A stretch of 64,000 bases of DNA, taken from Stictocephala bisonia. Its lineage: Eukaryota > Arthropoda > Insecta > Hemiptera > Membracidae. Below the pieces are notes generated by a model. That model ran no database searches and had not been told where the DNA came from. It worked only from the letters and a program-made list of their open reading frames with translations. Positions within the stretch are counted from its first letter, which is position 1. Every line of letters begins with the position of its first letter. Made by a program: the position numbers and the translations under genes. Below are positions 45,760-57,392 of this stretch, one piece after another. The DNA lies in contig JAQJVL010000101.1 in NCBI GenBank assembly GCA_035578905.1, positions 558,001 to 622,000 of the forward strand, given 5' to 3'.

Positions 45760-46951
45760 GCTTACCGTTTAAATTAATGCTAGTTTAACAATATCCTTCC
45801 GTAATCGTTGGAGGAAACACTATTTTAGTTATGATCACTAAAAGTGTTGCTTGATGAAAATTTAGTCTCGTCTGTGCTTAATTACTACGTTGAAAATAAC
45901 TCTTCCACATCGTAATAATTTTCGTACTTTTTTTAAAAGTATAACAGTGGCACTGCAAAATCAATTATTTTGTTTAAACAGAAAGATAATTACCAAACTA
46001 GAGTTTTTATTTTCACAAGTTCAAATTACAGGAAAACATCAAAAAGTTCAAAACATACCTTACAGGAAAATGGTCATAATACATTATTCCCTATTTAGGT
46101 ATATTTATGGTTTTAAGTATACACAAATATGGATTTAAATGAGACATTTTTAATAATTCCACAATTTTTAATGTTTGATTAATGCATTTTCGCCAGTCAA
46201 GTCATCTAATGTAATACGGCATTGTAGACTTTGGTTATTATGAGCTGAAGATTCCGTAACTGGCGAAAATGCATTAATCAAACATTAAAAGTTGTGGATT
46301 ATTAAAAATGTTCAATTTAAATCCATAGAAATTCCACCAAGTACCAAATAAAGAAAATACCCAAATATGGTTTGATTCAGCTTTTATCATAACAGACCAG
46401 TTGAGTTTGCTGTTGTTAAAACTTAATAAATTAACACTTTTAAGTTTTCCGGGTATTTTGACAACAAATACGCTTCTGTGAAATTTTAAACCATATTTAG
46501 AGTACTACTAATATTTGGACAGGGTCCGCGTGTACAAGGATGAAGAAACCGAAGCGCTCCAGAAGAAACTCCTCTCACGGACGTTGTGGAAGTCACCGAA
46601 TCTAGATAAAGTTGAAGCGAGTATAGGACTTAATCTATCAACTTAGATATTCTCAAAGACCAACTTGTTATAATTATTTTTTTTTTTTTTAGAGTGCTTA
46701 CCGTTAAAATTAATGCTAGTTTAACAATTTTCTTCCTAACTCGTTGGAGGAAACACTATTTTAGTTATGATCAGTAAATGTGTTGCTTGATGAAAATTTG
46801 GTCTCGTTTGTGTTGAAGAGAACTCTTCTATATCGAATAATTTTCGTACAGTTTTTTTTAAGTATAATAGTGGCACTGTAAAATCAATTATTTTGTTTAA
46901 ACAGAAAGACAATTACCAAACTGGAGTTTTTATTTTCAAAAAGTTCAAAGT
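45760..46951 (+). repeat. Compound dispersed repeat with about 260-bp direct repeats
   Basis: Two direct copies of a segment beginning GCTTACCGTT and containing TTGGAGGAAACACTATTTTA and GTTTAAACAGAAAG lie at 45,760-46,035 and 46,696-46,951. Between them lies a segment shared with 54,084-54,496: ACCTTACAGGAAAAT, CAGACCAGTTGAGTTTGCTG, CGCGTGTACAAGGATGA, TCACGGACGTTGTGGAAGTC. The direct repeats resemble a tandem duplication or very small LTR-like ends, but lack TG..CA termini. No ORF. Confidence 0.75.
46129..46326. mobile_element. Foldback element (about 198 bp), nearly perfect inverted repeat
   Basis: Left arm ATGGATTTAAAT..ACATTTTTAATAAT..TTTGATTAATGC..TTTTCGCCAGT mirrors the right arm ACTGGCGAAAA..GCATTAATCAAA..ATTATTAAAAATGT..ATTTAAATCCAT. 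The arms are about 68 bp and the loop about 62 bp. It interrupts a dispersed repeat whose uninterrupted relative is at 54.1 kb. AAATATGG flanks the left edge (46,125-46,132) and recurs at about 46,363, which would make the insertion about 240 bp with an 8-9 bp duplication (hAT-like) if that outer pair is the true duplication. The boundaries are ambiguous. Confidence 0.75.
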
Positions 46952-48389
46952 AACATGCAACATTAATTTTAACGTTGTTTTTAAGCTATTGTTATTTAGT
47001 TATCTAAGGTAATTACACTATTACATGAATCACACATTAATGTATTATTTGAAAGAGTTCCGCTTAAATTAAACAATTTATGCTCAATGGTATTTGGAAC
47101 AGCCATCACAGAAGACGAATTTCACAGCCAGAGAGATTGTATTGGAATTTTAAATTGCATCGGGTCATTTTAAGGCTAGATCAGGCGATAACTTCGGGCC
47201 ACCGGCTAGAACATCATAACTTGGCGACGGTTATGTCCTAGCCCCATAACTCCTTTATTGGCCATATGTGGAGCCTGCAAAATAAAACAGATATGGCCCA
47301 GCTGGTGAACTAGCGTTAGCGACTGCGTATAACGTTAAACTTATGGCTGGGACATTACTTTAGAATTTGATTAAATTCTAATTACATACATTTTATTTTA
47401 GAACTGACGAGAATGTAATATAGTGTTTGTTTTTACAAATATGTCAGCCATAGTTATCCAAACAGTACTTATTATTATTATTATTATCATCAAATAGTTA
47501 ACAAAATGTATTTAGCCTATATAAAATTTAAAATGAGTAAATTCAGTCTAGTAAATGTCTTTTTAGACTTTTTTTAAATTTTAATGTATTTACTATTGCA
47601 GTAAGGTTTAAAATATAAAAATAAATAATTACAAAATAATACAATTTTATAATAATTAATTTTTAAGTTAGGTCTTGTACATATAAAATGTACTACATTA
47701 CTTGCGCATGCCTTTCGTTATGTATGTTAATGTTAGAGACTGTGTTTTTATCAAAATACTCTCTTATGATCTTATGATTACATCTTCGTCCGAAGTCATT
47801 AAATATGTGATTCGATAACGTTATAATGACTATGAAAATGATATTTAATTATAAAATGTCAATAGATATCTATTTAAATAGGAATCAAACATAAAAAGAT
47901 TGGTAAACGAAAGTATAAAATATAGCATATGAATAATTTTTTCAATATTTAAAAATGTGTTTTAAATGTGGATAAAGTAATATTGAACATATGTAATTCT
48001 GTAGTTGCAGTGTTTTTTATGTAAACAAAAAATTAGTTTAGCTAATAAAAACAATAACAATGGACAAGAATTTTAAAAATACTAAACTATATAAATCCAG
48101 TATAAAATTAAACATGCTATAAGTTTTTTAATAAAACAAAATTAAATGTAAGATTAATTTTAGACGAAATTTTAAAATGTTTGGTTAGTATTTAAATAGA
48201 AAATTATTTATTTATATTTATTATACTAATACAACTTTCAAAAGCAGCCATAATAACAATTTTCTTCGTAAAAAAAAAAAAAAAAAAAAAATGAAACCAA
48301 AATGCTTATAATATTGTAAAATCTTACAACATAAAAAGAAGTTTATATTCGTAATAATTGTTAATTCATTAGTATATGTCATTTTAATA
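46952..48389. other. AT-rich DNA with one GC-richer island (47,090-47,360)
   Basis: The island has CCACCGGCTAGAAC, TTGGCGACGGTTATG, CTTTATTGGCCATATG and ATATGGCCCAGCTGG words and is unique sequence. It may be a conserved non-coding element. A (TTA)n tract lies at about 47,467-47,487 and a poly-A run at 48,271-48,291. No gene. Confidence 0.4.
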
Positions 48390-48445
48390 ATGCTGCGTGG
48401 TGATACGGTCTACGTGCTTCGTCGACCGACGGGACGATGGTGCGC

Positions 48446-48700
48446 TGAATTCAAGACAAAATCATGCGTAGGACGACGGCAAAACATCCAGCAACCAAGT
48501 AGTTACAAATAATTGAGAACTTATATCAGATACCTCCTCATAAAAAGGTTCAAATTCTAAAAGAATATTTTTTAATACAAATAATAAAAAGAATCAAACT
48601 TAAAGACAAAGTACGATGCAAAGTACAACAGTTCCTCTTCAATGCTGAATATGGGAACCTAAATAATAGTAAAAACGAAGATGTTATAATTAAATTATAA
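48446..48700 (+). pseudogene. Possible MADF-BESS-like protein fragment
   Basis: In one plus frame, a stretch with one in-frame stop (at 48,500-48,502) reads ENLYQIPPHKKVQILKEYF, then IKLKDKVRCKVQQFL and NAEYGNLNN. The hydrophobic/basic heptad-like spacing resembles the two-helix BESS motif found at the C-terminus of insect MADF-domain DNA-binding proteins. That resemblance is weak and from memory. An overlapping ORF in another frame (48,390-48,512; 40 codons, ATG start) lies in a CpG-rich 100-bp patch. It could be a decayed exon. Confidence 0.25.
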
Positions 48701-49460
48701 ATCAGAGGTTATGAAAAAGACAAAAGATCACCACCAATCGATCCAGATCTAATTTAAATTATACTATCTAGTAAAAATATGAAGTAATTGTTATAGCACA
48801 AATACATTCCTTCAGAATTAAAAAAGGAAAAAAATACTGTTTTAACATTGTAATTTGTTTGTAGCTCAAATACTTATAACAAATTTGAACTTCTTAAAAT
48901 ATGTTTTGCTCCTAAATAATCATATATCGGTCCTTAAATCAAACAATAGAATCATTTATTTTATTTTAAGATTTTTTGTTCTATAAAAAGTTCTAGACAT
49001 TTCTAATATCACTGTAGTGACAATAAATACCAAGTAAAAACATGACATGGACAGTGATAAAATTAAAATTTTTGTAACAGTAATAAAATTAATTAAAAAA
49101 TCAATAAACAAAAAAAATAAGATGGGTGAAATGAAAACATGGATTAGTGTAAATGGGATTGTAATAAAAGAATTTGGTATACTCTTTATTACTTCATATA
49201 GTAAGATAGGTTCAGACAAACAATATGTAAATACTCTTACTGTAGTAAATATTATTAACATTAAACACTTTTATTGTGAGTTTTTTTCAATATTTTGCAC
49301 TTATTGTATATGTTTTATCCTGCAATTAATAATCAGCTTAAACTTAAAATAAATATAATTCCGTAAATAAATAACTACTAGTTTGTGTTGGTACAGATTT
49401 TTACTTGATTTGAAAACCTGAAAAATCACAGAACTCTGATTTGTGATAAAACTCCAGCGC
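48701..49460. other. AT-rich DNA without a recognisable gene
   Basis: Overlapping ORFs of 101 codons on opposite strands (48,956-49,261 minus; 49,047-49,352 plus) are Ile/Lys/Phe-rich and probably chance. Confidence 0.5.
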
Positions 49461-49469
49461 CCTTTTTCA

Positions 49470-49850
49470 AAAGGAAAATAAAACTAATCCTAGTAGGAAA
49501 AGCAGTTTTAAATTTGATTTGCAACGTTTGAGAGGCAGAGGGATAGCACGAGAGACACACTGCCCGGTTGGATCAACGTTCGTTCTTTTGTCCCGAAACT
49601 GCCATTCTATATTGAAAAAGTGCAAATCAAATATATTATACTCAGAGCTTGCAGTATTCTAAGCTGCATCAGCAAAAAAATAATCAGAATGCAGAAAACC
49701 TGTTTTCGCGGGGTACCATCCAGTTCGGCGTACGGGACATCCCCTCCAATCCCCATAAAAACTGCGGCCTGTAGGCGGACTACACACCCTGGGTAAAAAA
49801 GAACATGCCTCGCCAATGTCGCACATGCTTCGTCCAATGTAGGTAAGCTA
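49470..49850 (+). promoter_or_regulatory. GC-rich island with a possible first exon
   Basis: A marked GC/CpG rise between AT-rich flanks. On the plus strand CATAAAA (49,754-49,760) is followed about 45 bp later by an ATG (49,805). The frame encodes MPRQCRTCFVQC and reaches a strong donor TAG|GTAAGC, with the exon ending at 49,842. This is the expected layout of a short first coding exon with a Cys-rich start. The opposite strand carries a 76-codon ORF (49,607-49,837), so a chance arrangement cannot be excluded. Confidence 0.3.
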
Positions 49851-52800
49851 ATTTTTAATAAAAACGCTCTTTCTTCGTCCTCTCTTAAAATTTATTTCGG
49901 GAATTCAATTTAATTTCTGTTATGGGCTATTTTATTGGTTTTATTGAATTGCGTTTCCAACAGCTGTGCAAATACCGTGTGATTATTATTATTCTGAACA
50001 AATTATACATATTTCCGTTCTTATTGTATTTTTTGTTTATTTGAGTTGTATACTTTTAATCATGAAATACATTTTATGAAACGTAATGCGCTGATTTTAG
50101 TAACAAAGTCAAAGACAACCCTTTTTAAAGTTCTAATAACTGGATTTTTTAAGTAGAAATGTACAAACTTTGCTGTTTTTATAAAGTCAAATTGATTATG
50201 TTTAGTAAATGCATATACTCAATATTTAAAATTGTATTTTCTAAACCTCAACACTAATCCTTTGTGTATTCTAATAATAACAAAATAATGTAGTGCTAAA
50301 CAAGTGATTCCTTCTTTATTTAATAGACTTTAAAACATAATTTATTAAAAATTTTTATCAGACATGAATATATACTACAAAAAGGTGAAAAGGTGTACAC
50401 TACAACAAAAACATAGGTAGTTATCCCTGAAAGCATATCTAATATTTTACAAAGGAAAACGTAAAAGAATCATTGTCACGAAATATCCTATTACAGTTAC
50501 AATATTCATAAATATTACAAATATTTATAAATATTTATTAATATTCATAAATACTCTGGGACCAATTTTCCCCCCCAAAATTATTGGCAATAAAACTGCC
50601 TACATTATGCTCTGAGCAATACATTAAAAGTGTCAGCTATTATGTTTTCAAAGATTTTAAGGGCTTAGTTGTTATTAAGGAAACCAAGACCTTGACTTTA
50701 AACTAGGATTCAGTTTCCACTACGTTATCGTTATTTATGTTTATTAGCATAATCAGTTGATGCAAACATACAAGACTAGACAATTTAAAGATCCACTAAT
50801 ATTTTCATACCTTAAGATCTTAATGAATGTTGTTTGGTAGCAAACGTATATTTTGGTCTGAAATTCTATTACGTGATAAATTAAACCAACTAAAGTGAAT
50901 TTCCTTTTAAATCAGAAATTGCCAACTCCCCTTAAGAATTAAATATTTAAATACATATACTTTATAATAACATTGATTTTTCAATAGTTTTTACAAATTT
51001 GAATTTGTTTACTAATTGTTTTTAAAGCGCTAAGTACACCATTCAAAATCATATTAGTTGGACCAGGCATGTTTGAAATAATTCAAAATCATCTAGTTTA
51101 GTTATATAAGACGAATTCTAACCATATAAAAAATGTCCTAATCGCAAAGAACCAGGGGTTTCATTGGATTATTTACGACAATTATACATTAGTTCTCCTG
51201 TTAAAATGAAGAAAAATATTAATTATTATAAGGTATTCTAACACAACAGATCAACTTCTAACACATTACGTGCATTGTCATTCAAATAGTTATGGTATTG
51301 AAAAAGGATTTTTTTTTCTTTTTTTAGTAGAGCAAAGTAGTTTTCATCCAACGTCATGACTATACATAAATCTGTAACACATCGCAACATTAAAAAACTT
51401 TAATATATCGCAACAATAACAAAATTAGAAAAAGAATTACATTTATTGAATTAAGTAATACAATGTAAACTTTTTTGTTAAATATTCATTTACTGTCATA
51501 TATTATTTGAAATGTATAACCAGTATTAGACATCTCTCAAGAGACCTTCAATGTAGATAAAGTTCTTTTAGCACGTTATTTTTCATTACAACACTTTCCA
51601 AACTGATGTATGAAAACGTACTATTTTTAACATCTTGTTAAAACAACTGTGACACTCTCAACATTTGTTAATATGTTGAAAGGGCCTAAAACGACCGACA
51701 AAAACTGTTAAAGGTAACTAAAGGATTCAAAGAATCCAGACGTTGTAATAATGAAACCTTTGTAAAATATTAGATATGCTTTCAGGGATAACTCCTGCCA
51801 GAATAAACAATGTATGAAAGTTATTAAATATTTTCCTTTGAGAATTTACAAAAAATTTCACGTCATAACAATCTTTAAATATCATTTAATAATTTACATC
51901 AACAAGTCAGTTGAATGTGAGGATCCATATTAGTAACAAGAACTTAGTCTATAATATTGTTTATCTAATTAATATCCATGAAGGTGGTTTTGTGTCTTTT
52001 TATGAAACATATTTATTAATAAATTCAGTTCAACATTTCAGTACCAGAGTTCTCTTGTTCTAAAATAGCTTCTTATTTTATGTAGTCGTTCTTATTGTAT
52101 ATATTGTAATTGAGGATATATAATATAAACTTTAGATAAAATGTAGTATAAACTATTAAAATAATTTAAATTTTAGTTTATTTCAATATTAATAGCTGAA
52201 TATTAAGTATTACAACACCAGTTAATGATCAGTGCATTTAACAAACCAATTAAAATAAATTATTGCAATAATCTTTACACATCTTTTAGTCTATCGTTGA
52301 GGAGTTAAACAAACTTAAATATTGTTTGGATAAATTATTTTATCAAAAATTATTGCCTTAATAAAATAAATAAATCTAGTTCACGGGAAGAAAAATCGTA
52401 GAATTAAAATGCATTATTAGAAGACAATCACCTCACTAAACACTTTAAACTGCAGGGAGTTGATAAAATGTTAATTTATCAACACAAATTGAATAAATAG
52501 TTTTGATACGCATAGCTGTAAATATTAATTGTCGACAGATAAAAAAAGTAATAGTAGTAAAATATTTTTGTTTATATTTGGTTAGGTAAGTGATCGAATT
52601 AAATTTAGTTCAGTCTATGAATGCGTTAAGATTTATTTACGAGGAAAAGTGTTTTATATACATTATATGTCATAAAACAAATATGCCAGTTCTTTTATAG
52701 CATATGGCACTCTTATGGTTATTTTTCTTATTGCTAGCCTTTACATTAATAAACATACTGATATATAAAGGATTACGTTCAATGTAAGTTTAAAATACTT

Positions 52801-54083
52801 ATAATAATACGCTTATTAAAAATCATTAACGGAAGTTTGCCAGACTCTCTATGCAAACATTTCAAAAAGCATGATAGCTCTACTAAAAAATGTATAAACC
52901 TAATCGAGGTACTTAAATCAAGTTAATATTTTTTGGATTAATTTGAATAAAATAAATTATTGCGCATGAGTAATTCACAGTCATTTAGATTGTAAAATGG
53001 TTTACAGTTTGTAAATTATGAAATATATGTTATTTAAACATAGATACAGTTAAAATATAACAAGTTTTAATGCGGAAGAAAGTTACGTGATAATTTTATA
53101 GATATTTATAATTATTAATTAATGGAAATAATAAAATACACTCTAGGTAGCTATAAAAATACAATAATTTGATAAGGCGTTCGAAGAATGATATAAGTGA
53201 TTTTGATATGCTCTTATATTTCTATCTCTTTTTAACAACCCGCTTTGAAAATTTTCAGTTCTAAAACGTTCAAATATATAAGATAAAAATTTCAAATTTT
53301 TCATATGTCTGCTTGGACTTAATTCTGTTATACACACTTTAGTCACTTTTGTATGTATGTATAGATAAATTTATTATTATTGAATCCTCATTGAGGTTCT
53401 ACAGATATTTGAGCTTTTTTTAGTACAACAATAAAATTTCACCAAATGTTTGATTAATTTGCAGAACGTTACGCAATTGTATTGATATAAAATATTTCTA
53501 TACCGATAAAAGTGTAACACATTTTTTAGCATGTACAATAAATTACAATAAAACTATAATAAAACTTTGGACTGTCGAACAAACGCTAACAAACCTATTT
53601 CTACAAAATCTAGTTTTAAAAATACCGTAAAGTCATTTACTTCAAGGAAATGATGTTGGAAAAAGCTTGTTTGAAATAAAAAAAAAAAATATATATATAC
53701 TTCTTCATGTAATCGTAAGCTAATGGATATTCTTCATATCACCAAATTACAACATCTTTTGCTTTTAATTTTTCATACAGAGAGTATATTCCATGAAGTT
53801 AGAAAATACTTTCTCAAGAATGTTGTATGGTTCAGGATACTTGATCCCTGTCAGCTGTGCTCATCAACATTGTTTATATGTAGAGTTAGGCTTTCTTGTT
53901 ATTACACAAGGAAAGACAATTCCAAAGCGTGTAGCAGATTCTTTTTCCTGTTCTAAATTTTGTAAACGATAGTAAAATTATCTTTTCAAGTCTTGTCCTT
54001 GGGAGAATTTTACTATGTTATGTATTGTAAAATGAATAATGGTTTCAAACTGTTAAACGGTGTGGAAAAGTATTGAAAAACGA
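49851..54083. other. Long AT-rich stretch without a recognisable gene
   Basis: About 4 kb of unique-looking, very AT-rich sequence. A self-complementary run of AATATTTATAAATATT-type words lies at about 50,500-50,560. A poly-A/(TA)n tract lies at about 53,678-53,699. ORFs (67 codons at 53,143 minus; 77 codons at 53,723 plus) are unrecognised. Confidence 0.55.
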
Positions 54084-54496
54084 ACCTTACAGGAAAATAG
54101 TCATAATAAATTATTCCCTATTTATATTGATATTTATGGTTTTAAATATACCCAAATGGTTTGATTCAGCTTCTATCATGACAGACCAGTTGAGTTTCCT
54201 GTTGTTAAAAATTAATAAATTAAAACTTTTAAGTTCTCTGGGTATTTTGACGACAAATACGCTTCTGTAATAATGTACAAGTGATATTTTAAGCCACATT
54301 TAGACTACTACTTATATTTGGACAGGGACCGCGTGTACAAGGATGCAGAAACCGAAGCGCTCGAGAAGAAACTCCTCTCACGGACGTTGTGGAAGTCACC
54401 GAATCTAGGTAAAGTTGAAGCGAGTATAGGACTTAATCTATCAACTTAGATATTCACAAAAAACAACTTGTTACTATTTTTTTTTTTAGAGTGCTT
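54084..54496 (+). repeat. Dispersed repeat, second copy of the 46-kb family
   Basis: Aligns along its length with 46,056-46,695 once the foldback insertion there is skipped: CCTTACAGGAAAATAGTCAT, ACAGACCAGTTGAGTTTCCT, ACCGCGTGTACAAGGATG, CACGGACGTTGTGGAAGTC, ending at a T-run and AGAGTGCTT. By eye the copies are close to 90% identical in the last 200 bp. No ORF. The shared end AGAGTGCTT may be the true element end. Confidence 0.8.
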
Positions 54497-54519
54497 CTTG
54501 GCTACATTAGTTCGGTGGA

Positions 54520-54780
54520 GATGACTGGTTTAAGGTTCCCGAAAAATATTTATCGCTCAAGACATCCATTTGCTTGCTCATATTTTTTAGTATAGAATAC
54601 AGTTATTTTCTCGATAACAATAATAGCCAGCTATAAAAAGTATGTCGAAACACACTCTTCTTTGTGTGATTAAACTCGCTCTTAGCTAATTTATCCCAAT
54701 TTGTCGAGAGTTGCATGTTGTGAAGTCAGAGCTGTGTTAGACTGATTTTTGAAAGTCCAACTCACCGGAGAATTTGGTCA
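54520..54780 (+). repeat. Dispersed repeat, copy 2 (related to 38,600-38,880)
   Basis: Same order of conserved blocks as at 38.6 kb (ATCCATTTGCTTGCTCA, TAATAGCC, TTGCATGTTG). Strongly diverged, non-coding. Confidence 0.5.
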
Positions 54781-55499
54781 GTGGGCGGATCAATGCTGCA
54801 CGGGTGGAAATTAGAAACGAATTAAAAAAAGTTTCTTAAAATAACCAATTAGTAACTAGAAAGTAATTGAAAATCCTGTAACCTCTTCAGATTCAATAGT
54901 GACATCTAGAGTGTGTCCAGTTTCTGATGTATCACACATCAGATTTCAAAAGAAACACACATCTAAAAAAGTTTGATTTTTATTTATAATCATCAAAAGG
55001 TTATAGTACAAAATATGATATACTCTCAAATAATCCCTCATAGTTAAGTTGGTATTTAGGGAGACTTGTATGTGATTAATACTACATACATTCTTTCTTA
55101 ATATTTCTATAGCATATTGTGTTAAGAATATACTGATATTAGAAGAAAACAGGAAATTCAATATTTTTTTATATTAAACAATAATTTAATGTTTGTTGAA
55201 AAATTAATCAAAATAACATTAATTTGTCTCTACCACATCTACGTACTTTAAATATTCTAAAACATTTCTTAGTAATCTAAGAAAATAGCGTTAGTAGCTA
55301 ACATTTTAACCAAAAATCTATTAGGATTAAAATTTGCAGCTTCAGATCTAAAACCTATTCTGGAAAAATATATATTTAATAGTTTAATAAAAAGTAGTGT
55401 TTTATTACGCACTGATGTATTTTTTATATCACAATAAATATCGTTTATATATATATATATAAATGGTTTCATGTCAAATATATTTCAGTTTGTGAGGGT
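54781..55499. other. AT-rich DNA without a recognisable gene
   Basis: Only AT-rich chance ORFs. A (TA)n run lies at about 55,447-55,461. Confidence 0.5.
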
Positions 55500-55605
55500 C
55501 AGTCAATCTTAGTTAGTAGCAAAGACTACATTCGCTCATCTACACTCATTCACTTATCATATTTACCCAAATCTCTACAATCGGTGTATTGCTCACGAAT
55601 AATGA
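55500..55605 (+). mobile_element. Dispersed SINE-like element, copy E (3' tail only)
   Basis: CTTAGTTAGTAGCAAAGACT, TTCGCTCATCTACACTCATT, CACTTATCATATTTACCC and CAATCGGTGTATTG follow the tail half of copy B read on its own strand. It is severely 5'-truncated. Opposite in orientation to copies B, C and D, same as copy A. Confidence 0.55.
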
Positions 55606-56199
55606 AAATTTAGTTTTTTGAATCATCTTATAAGAATAATGTCTATTGGAATAAAGTTTAAATATTTGCTAAGGACGATAATAAGTTAAGAATGTAATAA
55701 TATAACTCTGACACTATTACTGCATATTGAGTTATAAGTAATTATAATATCTTCTTCAGGTGCTAAAACTAAATTCTCTAAGTCACTAGTCCTTGTTCTT
55801 GTAGCCCAACGTAATATAGACGAATTAAATAAATTAAAAGATAAGCTTATATTGTTTTTGTGGAAATTCTTTAGTTACATTATTTAGTTAACAGTGATAA
55901 TATATTATATAACTCGTTATATTATTACTCGTGATAGTATGCAAATATATTCTAACCAAGAAATTTGGAAATTCACAGCGTTTTTTATTAGAGGGATACC
56001 ATATATTATAAGAAAGTTAGTATAATATCGAAACATATTATCAATTTAGCTAAAAAGTCTAAACAATGCTTTTATATTTTTGTATTTTCTTTAATAAATC
56101 CGATGTAGTAGAATAGATATTTGTGTTCAAACATTCGAAATTCATTTTTCAATTTTCTAAAGTAAATATTGAACAGGGATTTTGTTATTAACAAAAGCG
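55606..56199. other. AT-rich DNA without a recognisable gene
   Basis: No features recognised. Confidence 0.5.
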
Positions 56200-56830
56200 C
56201 TTTCTGATTAAAGCCAGTGGTCGCAATATGGCGGAACCATCCATCTTGCAGCCTCCTCAATAAGAGTAAAAAGCCATGTTTCACTCCGACAGAATAAATA
56301 ATACACGCTATCATCCACACGCGGGCTGCTGGCTGAATTGCAACAGTATTCTTGACAATAATCTGAAAACTTCACCCTTGGGTAGACTCCCTCCTCTCCA
56401 CGTCATCCTCATGTATTATAAATTAAATTATGAAAAAGGTGGGGCCAGCGTATCACAGGATGAAATACGTTCTTGCACACACGTAAATTTTGAGCAAGCG
56501 AAGCGAGCAGAGCGTATCTTCCCGGGGGCGCGGGAGCCAGGTCCACAGCCATTAATTAGCCAGGCTTAACTTCTGCAAATGCTTCTAGCAGACTCATTTG
56601 TTCTGCTGATCAATGGCACCAACCATTAAGTTCGCCTCGTGCACTCCATTCGTACAGTCGGGGATTTCAGAAAGAAAAAATGCATTATTAAAGGGGAAAC
56701 CGTGTTTACCCTCCTCGTACCCTTGCCGGATGAAAAAGTAAAAAATACAGGAAAGGTAAATATAATTCAGCTAAAATGGGAATGGGTAGGGTTGAGAATA
56801 ATGAAAACATCCGCCATTTTTTGCAAATGT
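56200..56830. promoter_or_regulatory. GC-richer island with YY1/Pho and homeodomain-type sites
   Basis: Unique, less AT-rich sequence. It carries ATGGCGG at 56,228-56,234, its reverse complement CCGCCAT at 56,811-56,817 and a homeodomain-type palindrome ATTAATTA at about 56,551-56,558, set in a CCAGGTCCACAGCC context after a CCCGGGGGCGCGGG box. ORFs of 97 and 135 codons start here on the plus strand but match nothing I know. A conserved enhancer or distal promoter is a reasonable guess. Confidence 0.35.
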
Positions 56831-57299
56831 TGCTCTCTTCGAGAGCTATTCTCTTTTTTTGAAGATAGTTTGGATAACAACTGCAGTTTTCTAATGATAG
56901 GATCACATCTTAAAAGAAAACAACTCGAATTTTTATATTTTTATTATGTACAAAAATTTAGTGAACAAAAGTGTAAAAATGTTATTTTGGTATTGCACCA
57001 AAAATGTCACCCTCGCACACCCTCATTGCTTAGCATTTTTACATGATTGTTTTAGCTACAATCACATTTTATAAAAAAAAGAAAAACGTGTTTAATAAAG
57101 ACCAGGTTTAATAAAATGTAAGTAGAAGATTGTAGACACATTTTGTCTGTTTATTTTGGAATACAACAGTCACCATAATTGAGTAAAATAGATTACCCAG
57201 TAATAACATGTTCAATAATAAATTTAAAAACTTAAAAGCATGGTGAACTAAGCTAAGCAAAAAATGTCAACACTCAGACGAAGCTGGAGCTGAAGAGAA
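56831..57299. other. AT-rich DNA without a recognisable gene
   Basis: Includes the AT-rich end of an unrecognised 135-codon ORF (56,639-57,046), judged to be chance. No other features. Confidence 0.5.
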
Positions 57300-57392
57300 G
57301 AAAACCAAGTACGGCTTTCGAACCACAAGCGAAAGAGTACCTGGTATCGAACCTGTGTCAGTCTGAGACCTTAACGAGTGCTATAGTCAATA
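57300..57392 (-). repeat. tRNA-like sequence (degenerate tRNA or SINE head)
   Basis: On the minus strand TAGCACTCGTTAAGG (57,369-57,383) resembles a pol III A-box/D-arm of the Ser/Leu type. It is followed by GGTTCGATACC (57,343-57,353), a good B-box core, and by a second B-like GGTTCGAAAGCC (57,313-57,324). Spacing to the first B-box (about 15 bp) leaves no room for an anticodon arm, and I cannot fold a complete cloverleaf. It is not a functional tRNA as read. Confidence 0.3.

Noticed and set aside
56639..57046. 135-codon plus-strand ORF
   Set aside because: Starts in a GC-rich island and runs into AT-rich DNA with Phe/Tyr/Lys-rich text; no motif recognised.
57300..57392. Functional tRNA gene
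   Set aside because: The A-box to first B-box distance is too short and no cloverleaf or anticodon arm can be drawn.
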